Source of the DNA: Farysia itapuensis
Lineage: Eukaryota; Basidiomycota; Ustilaginomycetes; Ustilaginales; Ustilaginaceae
NCBI GenBank assembly: GCA_023212645.1
Contig: JALBYC010000008.1
Location: forward strand, 248,001 to 312,000
DNA: 64,000 nt
Direction of reading: 5' to 3'
Part shown: piece by piece, positions 1-10,142 of the stretch
Numbering within the stretch: position 1 is the first letter of the stretch
How the letters are laid out: each line of letters starts with the position of its first letter
Made by a program: the position numbers and the translations under genes
The notes under the pieces: model-generated
Databases searched by the model: none
Told to the model about the DNA's origin: nothing
What the model saw: only the letters and a program-made list of their open reading frames with translations

Positions 1-683
1 TTGTCTCCAAAGTGTCGCGCAATCCTACGTCAAGCGTGATTCACCACACACCCAAGATTCTGGTGCTCGACTTGGACGAGACGCTGATCCACTCGACATC
101 GCGCTCGCCATCGCAGTACATTGGGCTTGGAGGCGGTCGCACGACCACGTCCGGCTTCTTGGGCCTCGAAGCCGTAGGCGCTGTTCTTGGTCTTCGCGCA
201 AATGACAATCCGCGACGCATTCGTCCGCACATGGTGGAAGTGGTTCTCGATGGGCGCTCGGTGCTGTACCACGTGTACAAGCGGCCGTGGGTCGATTACT
301 TTCTGCGCAAAGTCGCCAGCTGGTATACGGTCGTCGTGTTCACCGCCAGTGTGCAGGAGTATGCCGATCCTGTGATCGACTGGCTGGATCAGGGTCGTGG
401 CTTGATCTCCGCACGTCTCTTTCGTGAGAGCTGCTCGTTCAAGAACGGATCGTACGTCAAGAATCTAGCCGTCGTCGACGAGGATCTCGCCAAAGTATGT
501 CTGGTCGACAACAGTCCAGCTTCGTACGCCATTAACCGCGCCAACGGTGTTCCCATCGAAGGATGGACACACGACCCCAATGACGAAGCACTACTGGATC
601 TACTGCCCATCCTCGACTCACTCCGCTTCGCTACAGACGTTCGTCACATTCTAGGCATAAGAGGCTTCTCTTCCACCACGTAG
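1..683 (+). CDS. NEM1: Nem1/Dullard-type CTD phosphatase, 5'-truncated by window edge
   Basis: The frame is open to the left edge, so only the C-terminal part (about 226 residues) is visible. It has the HAD/FCP1-like catalytic motif DLDETLIHS near the start of the visible part, then FTASVQEYADPVIDWLD and CLVDNSPASY, in the order found in NIF-family phosphatases. In yeast, Nem1 with Spo7 dephosphorylates the lipin Pah1 at the nuclear envelope/ER and so switches lipid flux to triacylglycerol; that role is family knowledge. The EYADPVIDWL match favours Nem1 over the Psr1/Scp subgroups. About 40 residues of Gly/Thr-rich sequence separate the catalytic motif from the next conserved block (HMVEVV), longer than I expect in yeast Nem1; no GT-AG intron is obvious there. 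The N-terminal membrane segments would lie outside the window. Confidence 0.85.
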   Translation, partial: VSKVSRNPTSSVIHHTPKILVLDLDETLIHSTSRSPSQYIGLGGGRTTTSGFLGLEAVGAVLGLRANDNPRRIRPHMVEVVLDGRSVLYHVYKRPWVDYFLRKVASWYTVVVFTASVQEYADPVIDWLDQGRGLISARLFRESCSFKNGSYVKNLAVVDEDLAKVCLVDNSPASYAINRANGVPIEGWTHDPNDEALLDLLPILDSLRFATDVRHILGIRGFSSTT

Positions 684-744
684 CGCGCCCCCCTTTTAAT
701 TAGAGCGAAACTGTTACACGAGATGCGCGCGGGGGGGAGGAGGG

Positions 745-3309
745 CTATGATTTCTTGAAGGAGAACGGATTTTTGAGCCGTTTTTTCTCCTTAGACCGCA
801 GACTCAGGTCTGAAGTGTGGCTGGGGGAAGGGGAAGAGCTGCGTCCGATGTCGCTGTTGGTGGTGGTGGTGAGGTGGGAGGGGAGGGTAGACTTCTGCGG
901 CGAGGGCGGCTGCTGCTGGTGGTGGTGGTGATGGTGTGATGGCTGCTGGGTTTGGAAGCGTCGATCGTACGTGGACTGATCGACGGTTGGGACGGTAGCT
1001 GCGTTCGAGTATCCCGTGTGGCCTTGACCCGCGCCGTTGGACTGGGCGTTGGTAGGTTGGGCACCACGACGTAGACTACTGCTGCGAATAGCGCTGACAT
1101 CGTTCGCTGGTTTACTCAGGTGCGCCGCGCTCGTCGGCAAATGTGCATGCTGCTGCTGGTGGTGATGGTGGTGGGAGTGCGAGTCGGCATGGTGGGCAGT
1201 CCTTTGCACCGCATCGCGTGAACTCGCCTTGCCGAAATGCTTCATCACCTCGACAAACGACGCTGGGGTAAACGTGTGCGACGAGCCGATATAGCAGTCT
1301 TTACCCAGCTTGTCGCTGATCTGGTACGCAGAGCGCATTTCAGAGTACGTCATGCCGCCTGCGACAAAGACGAGGACGCGCTGTCGAAAGTCAGTCCGCT
1401 CTATGCCAGCGGTTGATCCGCCACCGCGTCCCTTTTGGTGCCAGGTTGGCTTGGCTGAACGCAAACTGCTTGGTGGAGGTCGAACGGCGGGTGCAGATGT
1501 CGCACCGCCTACGTTCAAGCCAACGCGGGCAAGCGCCGAGCTCTGCACGGGCAAACTCAGCCCGCCCGTCGCCGTCTCCGGTGGTGCATCACGCACATAT
1601 GGGTAGGTAGCCTGCTCCAACTTGCCCGCGAAATGATCCTCAATCATCAGTTTGACATACGGCTGGTATCGACTGAGTTCATACTCGTTTTCCCCCGCCT
1701 GCTGCTTGCGTTTGCCCTTCTTGAAAAAGACATCCCAGCTGGAGCTGGACGCATCTTTGACCACCTGTGTGCCGAGATGCACCAGGTTGTCGACGGCTTC
1801 CATCTCGTAGCGGCCAAGGCGAGCGTGCTGAAACAGTCGTTTTCGATCTTCGTCCGGCACGCCATCGCAGTACATGATGTACAGCGCAATGATCCGCACC
1901 TTGTCCGTGTTGGTCACGTTTCGGTCGTCCAAAAGGGGGACCATTTCTTCCACCAGAGTTTTGGGTTTTTGTCCCTCAGGGGTGAGTCTGGTGGCGCAGT
2001 TTTGCTCGACCATAGCCTGAGCCGGTAGCTTGGACTTTTCGAAGCGGTTCATGCAGTCTTGTGCCATGGTGAGATGGAGGGAAAGTTTTTCCTTCATGTC
2101 CTGCATGTGAGGTAGGGACGCCAGCATGTCACGCATATCGTTGAGCGAAGAGTTTGGGTCGGCAAAGGCGCCCTGCTCTCCTGCAAACTGCTTGAAGTCG
2201 CGAGTGAGTTTGTCGATTGCCTCGGCAATGTGAAGATGCCGGACGCCCGTCCAGACCGTATCTTCGTCCGAGAGTATTGCGTCCTTGTCCTGTCTCTCGC
2301 CGTCGGATGTGTGGAATGTATAGCGATACCGCGTTCCATCTTCGATTGGCAGCAGGTCATTGCACATGGCCTGATACGAAAACTCGTGCAAGAACGGCGC
2401 GGCTGTGTCCATCGATCGGTCTGTGATGAAAAGCACGCTCCGCGGTCGACTGTTGTCGACTTTCGGCTCGTTGTCGCGAACATACTGATCTATTGCCTTT
2501 TGAATTCTGAAGGCGAGCTTTTTGGTAAAGTGTTCGCCTGACACTGGCCCATTCCCGCCGAGGCCTGGTATAACACTGTCATTGCTGCCACGCAAGCGCG
2601 CCATTCGCGCACTGCCCTGGTACATATTTGCCGCCGCTGTCTGTGATTTTACCGCATCTTTTGGCGGCTGTAACGGCCCCAATGGCGGATGAGAAGGATT
2701 ATAATACCGAATCAACGGGAATTCGTTCAGAGTGACGCAGATGTTGAGGATTGCCTGGGTGGAGAACTGCAGCTCTTCTTCGATGGAGTGCATGGCTTCC
2801 ATGGGATCTGGGCCGTACGCGCCTCCCGTGGGCTGGAAAAGATTCAAGAAGCTTTGCGGTGATTTGAGCGAGAACACTTGGGACTCTACGGGCCAAAAGT
2901 TGGTATATAGCTCGAGGAGCTGTCGTAATTTGGGCTCTGCGGGAGAGGTGGTGAGTTTGTGCACGAGCATTTCAGAGAGACCGTCTACGAAAAAGACATG
3001 GCCGGCAGCATAGGTGGGCTGTTTCCCCGCTTCTGGTGCCAAGTCTCGAATGATGCGGTCGACGTTCTGACTGGTTGGCGTGAGGAGGTAGCATGCCTCG
3101 GTTGTTGGCTGTGCGGCTCTGGATAGCTCAATGTTGTCCACCTGTGCGACGTTCTCTTGCAAGATATCGTACATTTTGAGCACACTGTTGAGCAAGTCCT
3201 TTGTGAAGGAGTCGACGACGAGGACTTTCCATCGTGACGGAGGTTGTACGGAGCGGATCGTGCTCAGGTAACGGTCGCGCAGCGTGGTGACGAGAGACTT
3301 GGGCGGCAT
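745..3309 (-). CDS. SEC1: Sec1/Munc18-family exocytic SNARE regulator
   Basis: An intronless ORF of 854 residues from the ATG at 3309; the frame is open a little further upstream but without another ATG. SM-protein hallmarks are visible: the N-terminal block RWKVLVVDSFTKDLL, the central SVLFITDRSMDTAAPFLHEF, and near residue 640-700 VLVFVAGGMTYSEMRSAY followed by KDCYIGSS. Sec1 proteins bind assembled exocytic SNAREs and promote vesicle fusion at the plasma membrane, in smuts presumably at the hyphal tip (inference). The last 150 or so residues are low-complexity, with His/Gln runs (HHHHHHQQQ) and Ser/Pro, and end in a basic tail (KKRLKNPFSFKKS); yeast Sec1 also has a divergent tail. It converges with the Nem1 gene (61 bp between stops) and diverges from PAT1. 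Confidence 0.9.
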   Translation of the reverse strand: MPPKSLVTTLRDRYLSTIRSVQPPSRWKVLVVDSFTKDLLNSVLKMYDILQENVAQVDNIELSRAAQPTTEACYLLTPTSQNVDRIIRDLAPEAGKQPTYAAGHVFFVDGLSEMLVHKLTTSPAEPKLRQLLELYTNFWPVESQVFSLKSPQSFLNLFQPTGGAYGPDPMEAMHSIEEELQFSTQAILNICVTLNEFPLIRYYNPSHPPLGPLQPPKDAVKSQTAAANMYQGSARMARLRGSNDSVIPGLGGNGPVSGEHFTKKLAFRIQKAIDQYVRDNEPKVDNSRPRSVLFITDRSMDTAAPFLHEFSYQAMCNDLLPIEDGTRYRYTFHTSDGERQDKDAILSDEDTVWTGVRHLHIAEAIDKLTRDFKQFAGEQGAFADPNSSLNDMRDMLASLPHMQDMKEKLSLHLTMAQDCMNRFEKSKLPAQAMVEQNCATRLTPEGQKPKTLVEEMVPLLDDRNVTNTDKVRIIALYIMYCDGVPDEDRKRLFQHARLGRYEMEAVDNLVHLGTQVVKDASSSSWDVFFKKGKRKQQAGENEYELSRYQPYVKLMIEDHFAGKLEQATYPYVRDAPPETATGGLSLPVQSSALARVGLNVGGATSAPAVRPPPSSLRSAKPTWHQKGRGGGSTAGIERTDFRQRVLVFVAGGMTYSEMRSAYQISDKLGKDCYIGSSHTFTPASFVEVMKHFGKASSRDAVQRTAHHADSHSHHHHHQQQHAHLPTSAAHLSKPANDVSAIRSSSLRRGAQPTNAQSNGAGQGHTGYSNAATVPTVDQSTYDRRFQTQQPSHHHHHHQQQPPSPQKSTLPSHLTTTTNSDIGRSSSPSPSHTSDLSLRSKEKKRLKNPFSFKKS

Positions 3310-3836
3310 TGGTGACTGGGTCGGCACTCTTTATAGGTGCGAGGCTGATGAGTCTGACCGCGTGACTGTGACTGTGTTTGGGGCACTGGCGAAAGATGCG
3401 CCTTGGCAACACGCTGGTTGATGTGATGAGAGCAATGTGAGAAACGGCGGTTGATCCGAAGCCAATTGGCGCAATAGCCGCCTGAACTGTGCGTCACCCT
3501 CTCTGCTCCTGTCACACTTCCCACCTCCTCCACCTTTTAGCCGCCGTTCGGTGCAATACCATGTTAGACTTGTACATTTCACCTTTGCCGTCCTCACACC
3601 ACAGTGGAGAGGACTCCATCATAGCAGGGGCCAAAGGAGCCAGGCTGATCCAGTCGAAGAGTGATGCAGCTCATTGAGAGCCATGGATACGAGTAAAGCT
3701 TGGTGTGTTTCTGTGCAAATGGAGGCAGTCGATCACCAAGGGCTCAAGGGATAGTCACGTGACGTCGACGATCTGAAGGATGCGAAGATGCGGAAAGGCG
3801 GAAAGGCGGAATCTCTCCTCAACGCCATCATCAGCA
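3310..3836. promoter_or_regulatory. Shared upstream region of SEC1 and PAT1
   Basis: A 527-bp gap between two divergent start codons. It contains no ORF worth keeping. It must carry both promoters and 5' UTRs, but I see no unmistakable TATA box or named operator. Confidence 0.5.
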
Positions 3837-6527
3837 ATGTCCTTCTTTGGCTTTGACGCAGCCCTGCCCGGCGACAAACGGTCCGGAGGCGGGTCTGCCT
3901 TTGACTCTTTCGATCCCACCGGTGGATTCGACAACGAAGAATCGCTCGACGCCAAGATCAAGGCTCTGGCTGCTGGTGCGCAGGAAGATGTAGAAATCTA
4001 CACTTGGGGTCAGGAAGGCTACGACGGTCTGGGTGATAAGCTCGACGAATCCGGTGACGACCTCAACGACGACACCTTTGGCGATGTCACTGTCGCCAAA
4101 GACTTTGACTTTGGTGGTGGTGCAAGAGCACAACCTCCTCAGCAGCAGCAGCAACGGAATCCATGGCAACAGGGTCCGCCACACTCAGTGTCTGCAGCGT
4201 CCACCAAGTCCAAGTTTGACTCGTCCAACAAGTTTGGCGCAAGTCTCGATGATTTCCTTGTCGACCCTGCTCCGCGCTTCGGAGCTACTCGAAGTGTCCA
4301 AACGCCTGCTCAACAAGCGCAGCCCCAGACGCAGCAGCAACCTCCTCTTCCCAGAGGTCAGGCCAAAACTTTGGAGCAGGTCGAAGCCGAGATGCTGGCT
4401 ATGCGGAATCGAGCCCCGGCTCAACCAAATGCTCCAGAGCGTGCGCCAATGACCGTCGAGCAGGTTGAGGCTGAGCTTCGCGCCAAACGAGGTCCCCCTC
4501 CTCCTTCTGCTCAGCAAAATCTGCCGGAACCAGCCATGAATCCAGGACTGGCTGCCATCATGCAATCTCAACAGCGCAGCAACGATGCTCGCCCACCGCC
4601 TCAGTCGGCGCCGATGCCACCGGCACCGCAGTCAGGCGATCCTGCAGCCATGCAGGCTGCTCATTTTGCACGCATGCGTGCTCTTTTGGATGCCATGCCC
4701 CCACTCGTACAGCAGTCCATCCTCTCGCTCCCACCACCGATGCAGTTTGATTCCTTGGAAAACATTGTCCAGAACTTTCCCAGTCTGCTCGACCCATCTC
4801 AGCGGGAAGCCAATCGTCCCTCCCCCGCTGAGCAGGACGCGGTACGTTTCATGATGGAAAAAGCTCAGGTACAAATCGCGGAATTCGAGCGTGTCGAGGC
4901 AAAGCGAAAGCGTCGAATGGACAAGATCAATGCCATGGCAAAGTACAACGGCGTCATGTCCGGCTCGGACAAGGACTTTATTACCCGTATTCAGATCTCG
5001 CAGCTCATCACACCCGATCCTTACACCGACGACTTTTACGCTCACATCTTTTTCGCTTTGCGTGGCGGACCGCCTCGACCTGGTGTGCCGCTTCCCGTGC
5101 CCCAGCCCAACCAGAAGCAGGGCAAAGGCAAGCAAAAGCTCAACAAGCAGCAAAACGCCATGCTCAGAATGCAGCAGCAAGTCGAGCGCATCGTGCAGAG
5201 CCGCAAAGAGCGCATGGAGAAATCGGCTTCCGGCGCTGCACTCGAAGGCGCACTGGGACGTGTCAGCTTGAGCTCGACCAAGAATCCGCGACAGATGCTG
5301 CAGATTTCGGGCGACAAGGAGGGTCATCAGGTTGCACCTACCCCTGATGCGGGACATGCCCGCGATGCGGTGCGACAGGCACTGGAGGGTGCCTCACTTG
5401 GTGGAAATGGCAATGCCGGCGTTCGACGAGATCCCTTGACTCGACACGAAGTACTCCGCATTCTCGAAAAGCTGTACGACTTGGTGCTGCAGCTGGAGCA
5501 GATGCGACGAAACGTGCCCGTCGCTCCTCAGGGCGCAGTCGACCCGCAAGACGAAAGCGCCAGTCAGGCCAAGGCCGAATACGATGCCTACCAGCAGGAT
5601 CAATCCGCCATCATTGCCCAACTCTGGACGGAACTGCGCGTGCTGGAGCCGCTGGAAATTTCGGACCCGCATCCGTTTGTTTCACTCCTGTCGTCGGCCA
5701 AGGGCAAGCGCTTCCTTCCGCGTGCTCTGCGTCATTTGACGCCCGAACAGACTCTTACCGCACTCACCATGGTCGTCGCCTCGTTTGAATCGCTCGATGT
5801 GGTCAAAAATGGGCCGTTGCTCGACGATCTGTCCGACGACCCGAGCAAGGTCGAGGCCCGACGAGACGCAGAGCGACAGTCAGAGACTTTTGCCACCACC
5901 ATTGTACCGAGCATGATGCAAATGGCCAGCACGGCGCCGATGCGAATCGTAAGCGGCATGCTGGCCCTCTTTGTGGAGCGCAACGATCCGGTCAAAGTGG
6001 CGCAGACACGACCCGGTGTGGCTTTCTTGACCATCTTTCTCTCTCGCGCAGAGAGTCTGCGTCAGCAGCAACCGTCCGAGATTCCGGCGGATGAGTTGGA
6101 GCAGTTTAAGCAGATTTTCGGCCTGCTCTTTTCACGCTTGACTGCTCAGGGGAAATTGGTAACGCTCTTCCCGTCGACACGCACCAAACTTTCGCTCCCC
6201 TTTGGCGTGTCGTACTACATGGGTTCCGGTTTGGGTCAGCAGCTTTCGGCCCAGACCGTGGGTGGGAAATACCGCAATGTCGATTTGGAAGACGAGCCAA
6301 CATGGAACCTCATGGCTGCCCTTGCCATCGGCGCGTCGATGGAACAACAGCAGATCCTCGTCCAAGAACTGCGTGAGAAGATTCTTGAAAACGTCATCTC
6401 AGCCAACGAGTGGCAGAAACGAAACCCAATGGCAATCCAGGATGACTCCACGCCCGATATCCGTATTCGTAACGTCAACCTCCTCCTCCACGCCCTCAAC
6501 CTCGACGCAGCCCAGATCAGCGTGTAA
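3837..6527 (+). CDS. PAT1: Pat1 mRNA decapping activator / translational repressor
   Basis: 896 residues, intronless. An in-frame ATG exists at 3780, but homologues begin with the MSFFGFD block, so the ATG at 3837 is preferred. Order of parts: acidic N-terminus, Gln/Pro-rich low-complexity region (residues about 95-280), the conserved basic segment with KRKRRMDKINAMAKYN and ISQLITPDPYTDDFYAHIFF, then an alpha-helical C-terminal domain (for example RHEVLRILEKLYDLVLQLE and KGKRFLPRALRHL). Pat1 links deadenylated mRNA, via Lsm1-7 and Dhh1, to decapping in P-bodies. Length and domain order are normal for fungal Pat1. It converges with the coilin-like gene, with 87 bp between stops. Confidence 0.92.
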   Translation: MSFFGFDAALPGDKRSGGGSAFDSFDPTGGFDNEESLDAKIKALAAGAQEDVEIYTWGQEGYDGLGDKLDESGDDLNDDTFGDVTVAKDFDFGGGARAQPPQQQQQRNPWQQGPPHSVSAASTKSKFDSSNKFGASLDDFLVDPAPRFGATRSVQTPAQQAQPQTQQQPPLPRGQAKTLEQVEAEMLAMRNRAPAQPNAPERAPMTVEQVEAELRAKRGPPPPSAQQNLPEPAMNPGLAAIMQSQQRSNDARPPPQSAPMPPAPQSGDPAAMQAAHFARMRALLDAMPPLVQQSILSLPPPMQFDSLENIVQNFPSLLDPSQREANRPSPAEQDAVRFMMEKAQVQIAEFERVEAKRKRRMDKINAMAKYNGVMSGSDKDFITRIQISQLITPDPYTDDFYAHIFFALRGGPPRPGVPLPVPQPNQKQGKGKQKLNKQQNAMLRMQQQVERIVQSRKERMEKSASGAALEGALGRVSLSSTKNPRQMLQISGDKEGHQVAPTPDAGHARDAVRQALEGASLGGNGNAGVRRDPLTRHEVLRILEKLYDLVLQLEQMRRNVPVAPQGAVDPQDESASQAKAEYDAYQQDQSAIIAQLWTELRVLEPLEISDPHPFVSLLSSAKGKRFLPRALRHLTPEQTLTALTMVVASFESLDVVKNGPLLDDLSDDPSKVEARRDAERQSETFATTIVPSMMQMASTAPMRIVSGMLALFVERNDPVKVAQTRPGVAFLTIFLSRAESLRQQQPSEIPADELEQFKQIFGLLFSRLTAQGKLVTLFPSTRTKLSLPFGVSYYMGSGLGQQLSAQTVGGKYRNVDLEDEPTWNLMAALAIGASMEQQQILVQELREKILENVISANEWQKRNPMAIQDDSTPDIRIRNVNLLLHALNLDAAQISV

Positions 6528-6614
6528 ACCCCCCCACCGCGATATTGTTCACCCCCCCCGAAAAACCACAATCTCAAATTATCGCCCGCTTGTTACATGT
6601 GTGTGTGTGTTGGT

Positions 6615-8810
6615 TTACAGGATGCAGATTTCGTCTGGGTGGTAAGTGTGAGTCCAGGTGCGATGCTCGTTCTCCAGCTCGTCCCAGTGTGCGCTCGCGA
6701 ACAGGGGCCCTTTGACGTCTAGCTCGACACTCGAGCTGGAACAGCGTAGAGCGATCCCGATGAATGTCATCACTTCCGGCAATCGTTTGGTCGGGTGCAG
6801 GGCAATATCGCGGAACACCACCCGTGAGCCTTTTGCGAACGCGTCCAGGCGGAAGGACGGAGCGAGCTTTGTGTCCAGGTACGACTCTGGAGGCTGGCGT
6901 TGTAACTCGGTCCACAGCTGCGCTTGTGGGTCGTCCGACGTGGGCGTGTCCGACAGCGGGTCCTCACCTTCAGCATTGGCCCCGGAAAGAAGTTCAGAAG
7001 CCGGGGCTGCGCTGTTGATCTTGACCCTCTTTCGAGCCGTACCCTCGACGGACGTATCTGCGTCGCCATAATCGAGATCTATAGGTAGTGTGGCCTTTCG
7101 ACGTAGCTGAGCATCCACCAGTCCAATGTCATCCGTCTCTTCGTGCACATCGACCTCTAGTTGCAGCTCCAATTTACGCAGTTCTGCCTCGTAGTATTGT
7201 TCACAATCGACTCTGGTGATGGTGATACAGCCTGGCACTTGGTCGGGAGGGAGTTCCGACGGCGGCACCGTGCGCGCGGACACGTATTGGCTCTGATCCT
7301 GTTCAACGTTGGGACTTGGGACAGAGTCCGAGTCCGGAGATGCTTCTTGTCTCTTTCGCTTCTTCCCCGCGCCCATGCCTGCTGTTGTCGGCGCCTTCGC
7401 AACGACACTGTGTTGTGAGATGACTACTTCGATTACTGTACGTGCGGCGACAAGTGGGCCGTCTTTGGCCTCTTCGTCTGTAAGAGACTGCGCCACGGCC
7501 TCTTTCGCCTCTGCGGATGTGGCCTCTGCCATGTGTTGCTGTCGTTCTTCTGCCCGCTGCTTTGCAGCAACAAAGTTGGCCTTGTTTTCCGCTTCTTTGA
7601 GGAATTGCTGCTTTTTCCTCCTGAGCTGATTGCGTCTTCTTGTCCGGCTCGTTCCTTTTCCTGGGGGCACTGTCACCGCGACATCTGCAGAGCCCAAAGA
7701 TGCTCCCGTAGGATTGGGCAAACGTCTAATTGACTCTACGGAAGGTGCCGAACTTGAGTTCGAATCTGAGTCAGAGTCAAGTGGCTGCTGAGATGACTCC
7801 AGCCTTTTTTGTGAGGCACGGTTGGACGCAGAGTCAGACTTGGTAGCAGCTTTCTGCAGTAGATGGTCAAGCACAGAATACGCTGGGAATGGCACGAAGG
7901 GTGCTATGTCCAAGTCGTTGTCGTTTCCGCGGTTTTTGACTGGCGCGTTGTTCTTGCGAGCGTGTAACTGCTTCTTTTGAGCTTCGAACGCTGCCATTGC
8001 TGCTGCTGCACCTCCTGCACCACCTCCCGTCGGTGGTCTCAAGGGAAAAGCAGCTAAAGGCTGTGACGTTGATGGCAAGCCCTTCTTGACATCACTTGGG
8101 CGCGAGGGAGCTGGCGGTTTCGGGAAATCTTCGTGAAGCCTGTTCCGGACGGTTGCGCTTGTGTTTGCGTCGTCTTCTGGTAGGATCTGGTGAATTCCTG
8201 CCTTGAGCAATGCAGCGATTCTTTTGCCTTCGAGCAGCGCATCCCTTGCGTCGGATGACAAGCCTGCGCCGAAGTCGTATCCATCACTCTCGTCGCCGCT
8301 GTCGTCTGTGCTCTGGTCGCTGTCATCTTGGCTGCTAGAGCTGGAAGTAGTCTGGCTTGAGTCCGAGGACATTTTCTCATCTTCTTTCTCTGAAGACATA
8401 CCTGCCACCATGGTTGAGGATTCGAGCTCGGTCGCGAGACATGCCTCGACACTGTCACCGTCACGTAGAAGCTCTGGTTCATCCAGCGGGATTGCAAAGT
8501 CATCCATCTCGAGTCGAATGCTTTCGGGTCCGATACTCTTCATCAGATCCCTCTGCAGCTGCGAATTTGCACGACGAGAGAGCTGTTTGTGGATGTAGCT
8601 TTGCAGCAGTGTCAAAGCTTGGGGTGCATGCGGTTCGTAGGGGGCTAAGAAGTTGAAGTTGGGCAAGGGCTGCCTAGCAACGACCTTGATGCGATACTTT
8701 GAGATGCTGTGAAGCGAACCTTCCACTGATCTGCGCGACGAGCTGCTGCTGCTCATGGTATCCAGACGTGCTGGAGAGCCATAGTGCTGTGATCCACTAT
8801 GGGACGGCAT
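6615..8810 (-). CDS. Coilin-like protein (N-terminal coilin domain plus Tudor-like C-terminus)
   Basis: 731 residues, intronless, ATG at 8810. Residues about 35-130 (YRIKVVARQPLPNFNF through DEPELLRDGDSVEACL) resemble the ubiquitin-like N-terminal domain of coilins. A long Ser/Asp-rich middle follows, with basic patches such as SRTRRRNQLRRKKQQF. The last 80 residues (FAKGSRVVFRDIAL, then VELDVKG and HPDEICIL) fit the atypical Tudor domain of coilin, which also begins with a KGSRVVF-like strand and has long loops. Coilin scaffolds Cajal bodies, where snRNPs mature. Both end domains are recognised by pattern only and sequence identity is low, so another Ser-rich nuclear scaffold is possible. 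It is divergent from the FAD synthetase gene. Confidence 0.6.
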   Translation of the reverse strand: MPSHSGSQHYGSPARLDTMSSSSSSRRSVEGSLHSISKYRIKVVARQPLPNFNFLAPYEPHAPQALTLLQSYIHKQLSRRANSQLQRDLMKSIGPESIRLEMDDFAIPLDEPELLRDGDSVEACLATELESSTMVAGMSSEKEDEKMSSDSSQTTSSSSSQDDSDQSTDDSGDESDGYDFGAGLSSDARDALLEGKRIAALLKAGIHQILPEDDANTSATVRNRLHEDFPKPPAPSRPSDVKKGLPSTSQPLAAFPLRPPTGGGAGGAAAAMAAFEAQKKQLHARKNNAPVKNRGNDNDLDIAPFVPFPAYSVLDHLLQKAATKSDSASNRASQKRLESSQQPLDSDSDSNSSSAPSVESIRRLPNPTGASLGSADVAVTVPPGKGTSRTRRRNQLRRKKQQFLKEAENKANFVAAKQRAEERQQHMAEATSAEAKEAVAQSLTDEEAKDGPLVAARTVIEVVISQHSVVAKAPTTAGMGAGKKRKRQEASPDSDSVPSPNVEQDQSQYVSARTVPPSELPPDQVPGCITITRVDCEQYYEAELRKLELQLEVDVHEETDDIGLVDAQLRRKATLPIDLDYGDADTSVEGTARKRVKINSAAPASELLSGANAEGEDPLSDTPTSDDPQAQLWTELQRQPPESYLDTKLAPSFRLDAFAKGSRVVFRDIALHPTKRLPEVMTFIGIALRCSSSSVELDVKGPLFASAHWDELENEHRTWTHTYHPDEICIL

Positions 8811-9061
8811 CAGTTGGTGAGTGCCAATTGGACCCTGGGTTGTTCGCTTGTGTTCAGAAAAGAGAAAACGCCCCGATCTGGCCTTTTAAGCGATTACGTG
8901 AATCCAGAAGGTGAGAGAGGGCTCCACACCAAACCTTGCGCCTTGCTTAGCCGGTCGGAGCTTGTTCCGATGTTTTCTGCCTAGACCCGTTCTTCCCACG
9001 CGCGTCTCTCTGTCCACTCTGCGCACGCTCCCGAGCTACGTTGGGAGCCTGTAGCGCAAGC

Positions 9062-10090
9062 ATGGCAGCGGCACTTCCGAACGCGGACCATGGCTCGAGC
9101 ACAGCACACAGCACTTGCGCTCCAGCCTGGCTACATTCCATCGATGCCGTCCATTCCCTGTTTGAGGACGAAGCAGTCGCTGGAAAGTATCCAAATCTCA
9201 GCGCAAAAGTGCGGCAGGCGGTCGAGTTGTGCGAGCAGGTGATTCGGGACGTCGGCTGGGAGCACTGCGCTCTGAGCTTCAATGGGGGGAAAGACTGCAC
9301 CGTGCTGGTTCACATCCTCTCGGCAGTGCTGCGCAGACTTCACAGCGTTGGGAGCTCATCATTGCCGTCAATACCTTCGTTGTACATTACCTGTCCATCC
9401 CCTTTCCCGACGGTGGAAAAGTTTATCAAGTACTGCGTCTCGCCAAGACATGGCTACAACTTACAGGTGATTTCCGTCTCGGGCGGCATGAAGCAGGGCA
9501 TCAAGACCTATTTGGACGGCGGGGGGAAAGAGCAGGTCGGACTATCCGAAACAGAGGAGCGAGACCAATCGGCTGCACCGATGGCGGGTGGGAAACGTCA
9601 GGTGACGGCCATGTTTGTAGGAACGCGGAGGGACGATCCGCATGGTCCTTCGCTCGATGCGCGCTCCTGGACCGACAAGGACTGGCCACGCGTGGAGCGC
9701 ATTCATCCCATTCTCGACTGGACCTACAGCGATGTATGGCAGTTCTTGCGCTGTCCACACCTGGCCAGCACGGAAGACGCACTTGGCATGTCACGCCAAC
9801 AACTCGCACACCATTGCGGCACAGCAGGCGGTGGTTCTCAGGGTGTACCCTACTGCCTGCTCTACGAACAGGGCTACACCTCTCTCGGATCCACTTTCAA
9901 CACGCTGCCCAACCCAGAACTCAAGATTGTTGCTGACAGCGATCCAAACGCCCAGCCACAGGCGGTTCTCGTCGGCGACGGTAACGCAAAGGGACTCTGG
10001 AGACCAGCCTACATGCTTCAAGATGGAAGTCAAGAACGTGCAGGCCGCATAGCCCAATCCACACCACCATCATTACCATCTACAGCATAG
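9062..10090 (+). CDS. FAD1: FAD synthetase (FMN adenylyltransferase), PAPS-reductase-like fold
   Basis: 342 residues from the ATG at 9062. Motifs of eukaryotic Fad1 are in order: the pyrophosphate-binding loop LSFNGGKDCTVLVH, YITCPSPFPTVEKFI, MFVGTRRDDPHG, RIHPILDWTYSDVWQFLR, and PYCLLYEQGYTSLGS with NTLPNPEL. The enzyme transfers AMP from ATP to FMN, the last step of FAD synthesis, in cytosol and possibly mitochondria. There is a 45-residue non-conserved N-terminus and a Gln-rich insertion near residue 165-185. It converges tightly with PRP3 (52 bp). All motifs look intact. Confidence 0.92.
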   Translation: MAAALPNADHGSSTAHSTCAPAWLHSIDAVHSLFEDEAVAGKYPNLSAKVRQAVELCEQVIRDVGWEHCALSFNGGKDCTVLVHILSAVLRRLHSVGSSSLPSIPSLYITCPSPFPTVEKFIKYCVSPRHGYNLQVISVSGGMKQGIKTYLDGGGKEQVGLSETEERDQSAAPMAGGKRQVTAMFVGTRRDDPHGPSLDARSWTDKDWPRVERIHPILDWTYSDVWQFLRCPHLASTEDALGMSRQQLAHHCGTAGGGSQGVPYCLLYEQGYTSLGSTFNTLPNPELKIVADSDPNAQPQAVLVGDGNAKGLWRPAYMLQDGSQERAGRIAQSTPPSLPSTA

Positions 10091-10142
10091 ATTAAGACCT
10101 TTTTGTCTAGGAAAGGGAGGCCGTGTGAGAGTGCTTGAGTTA

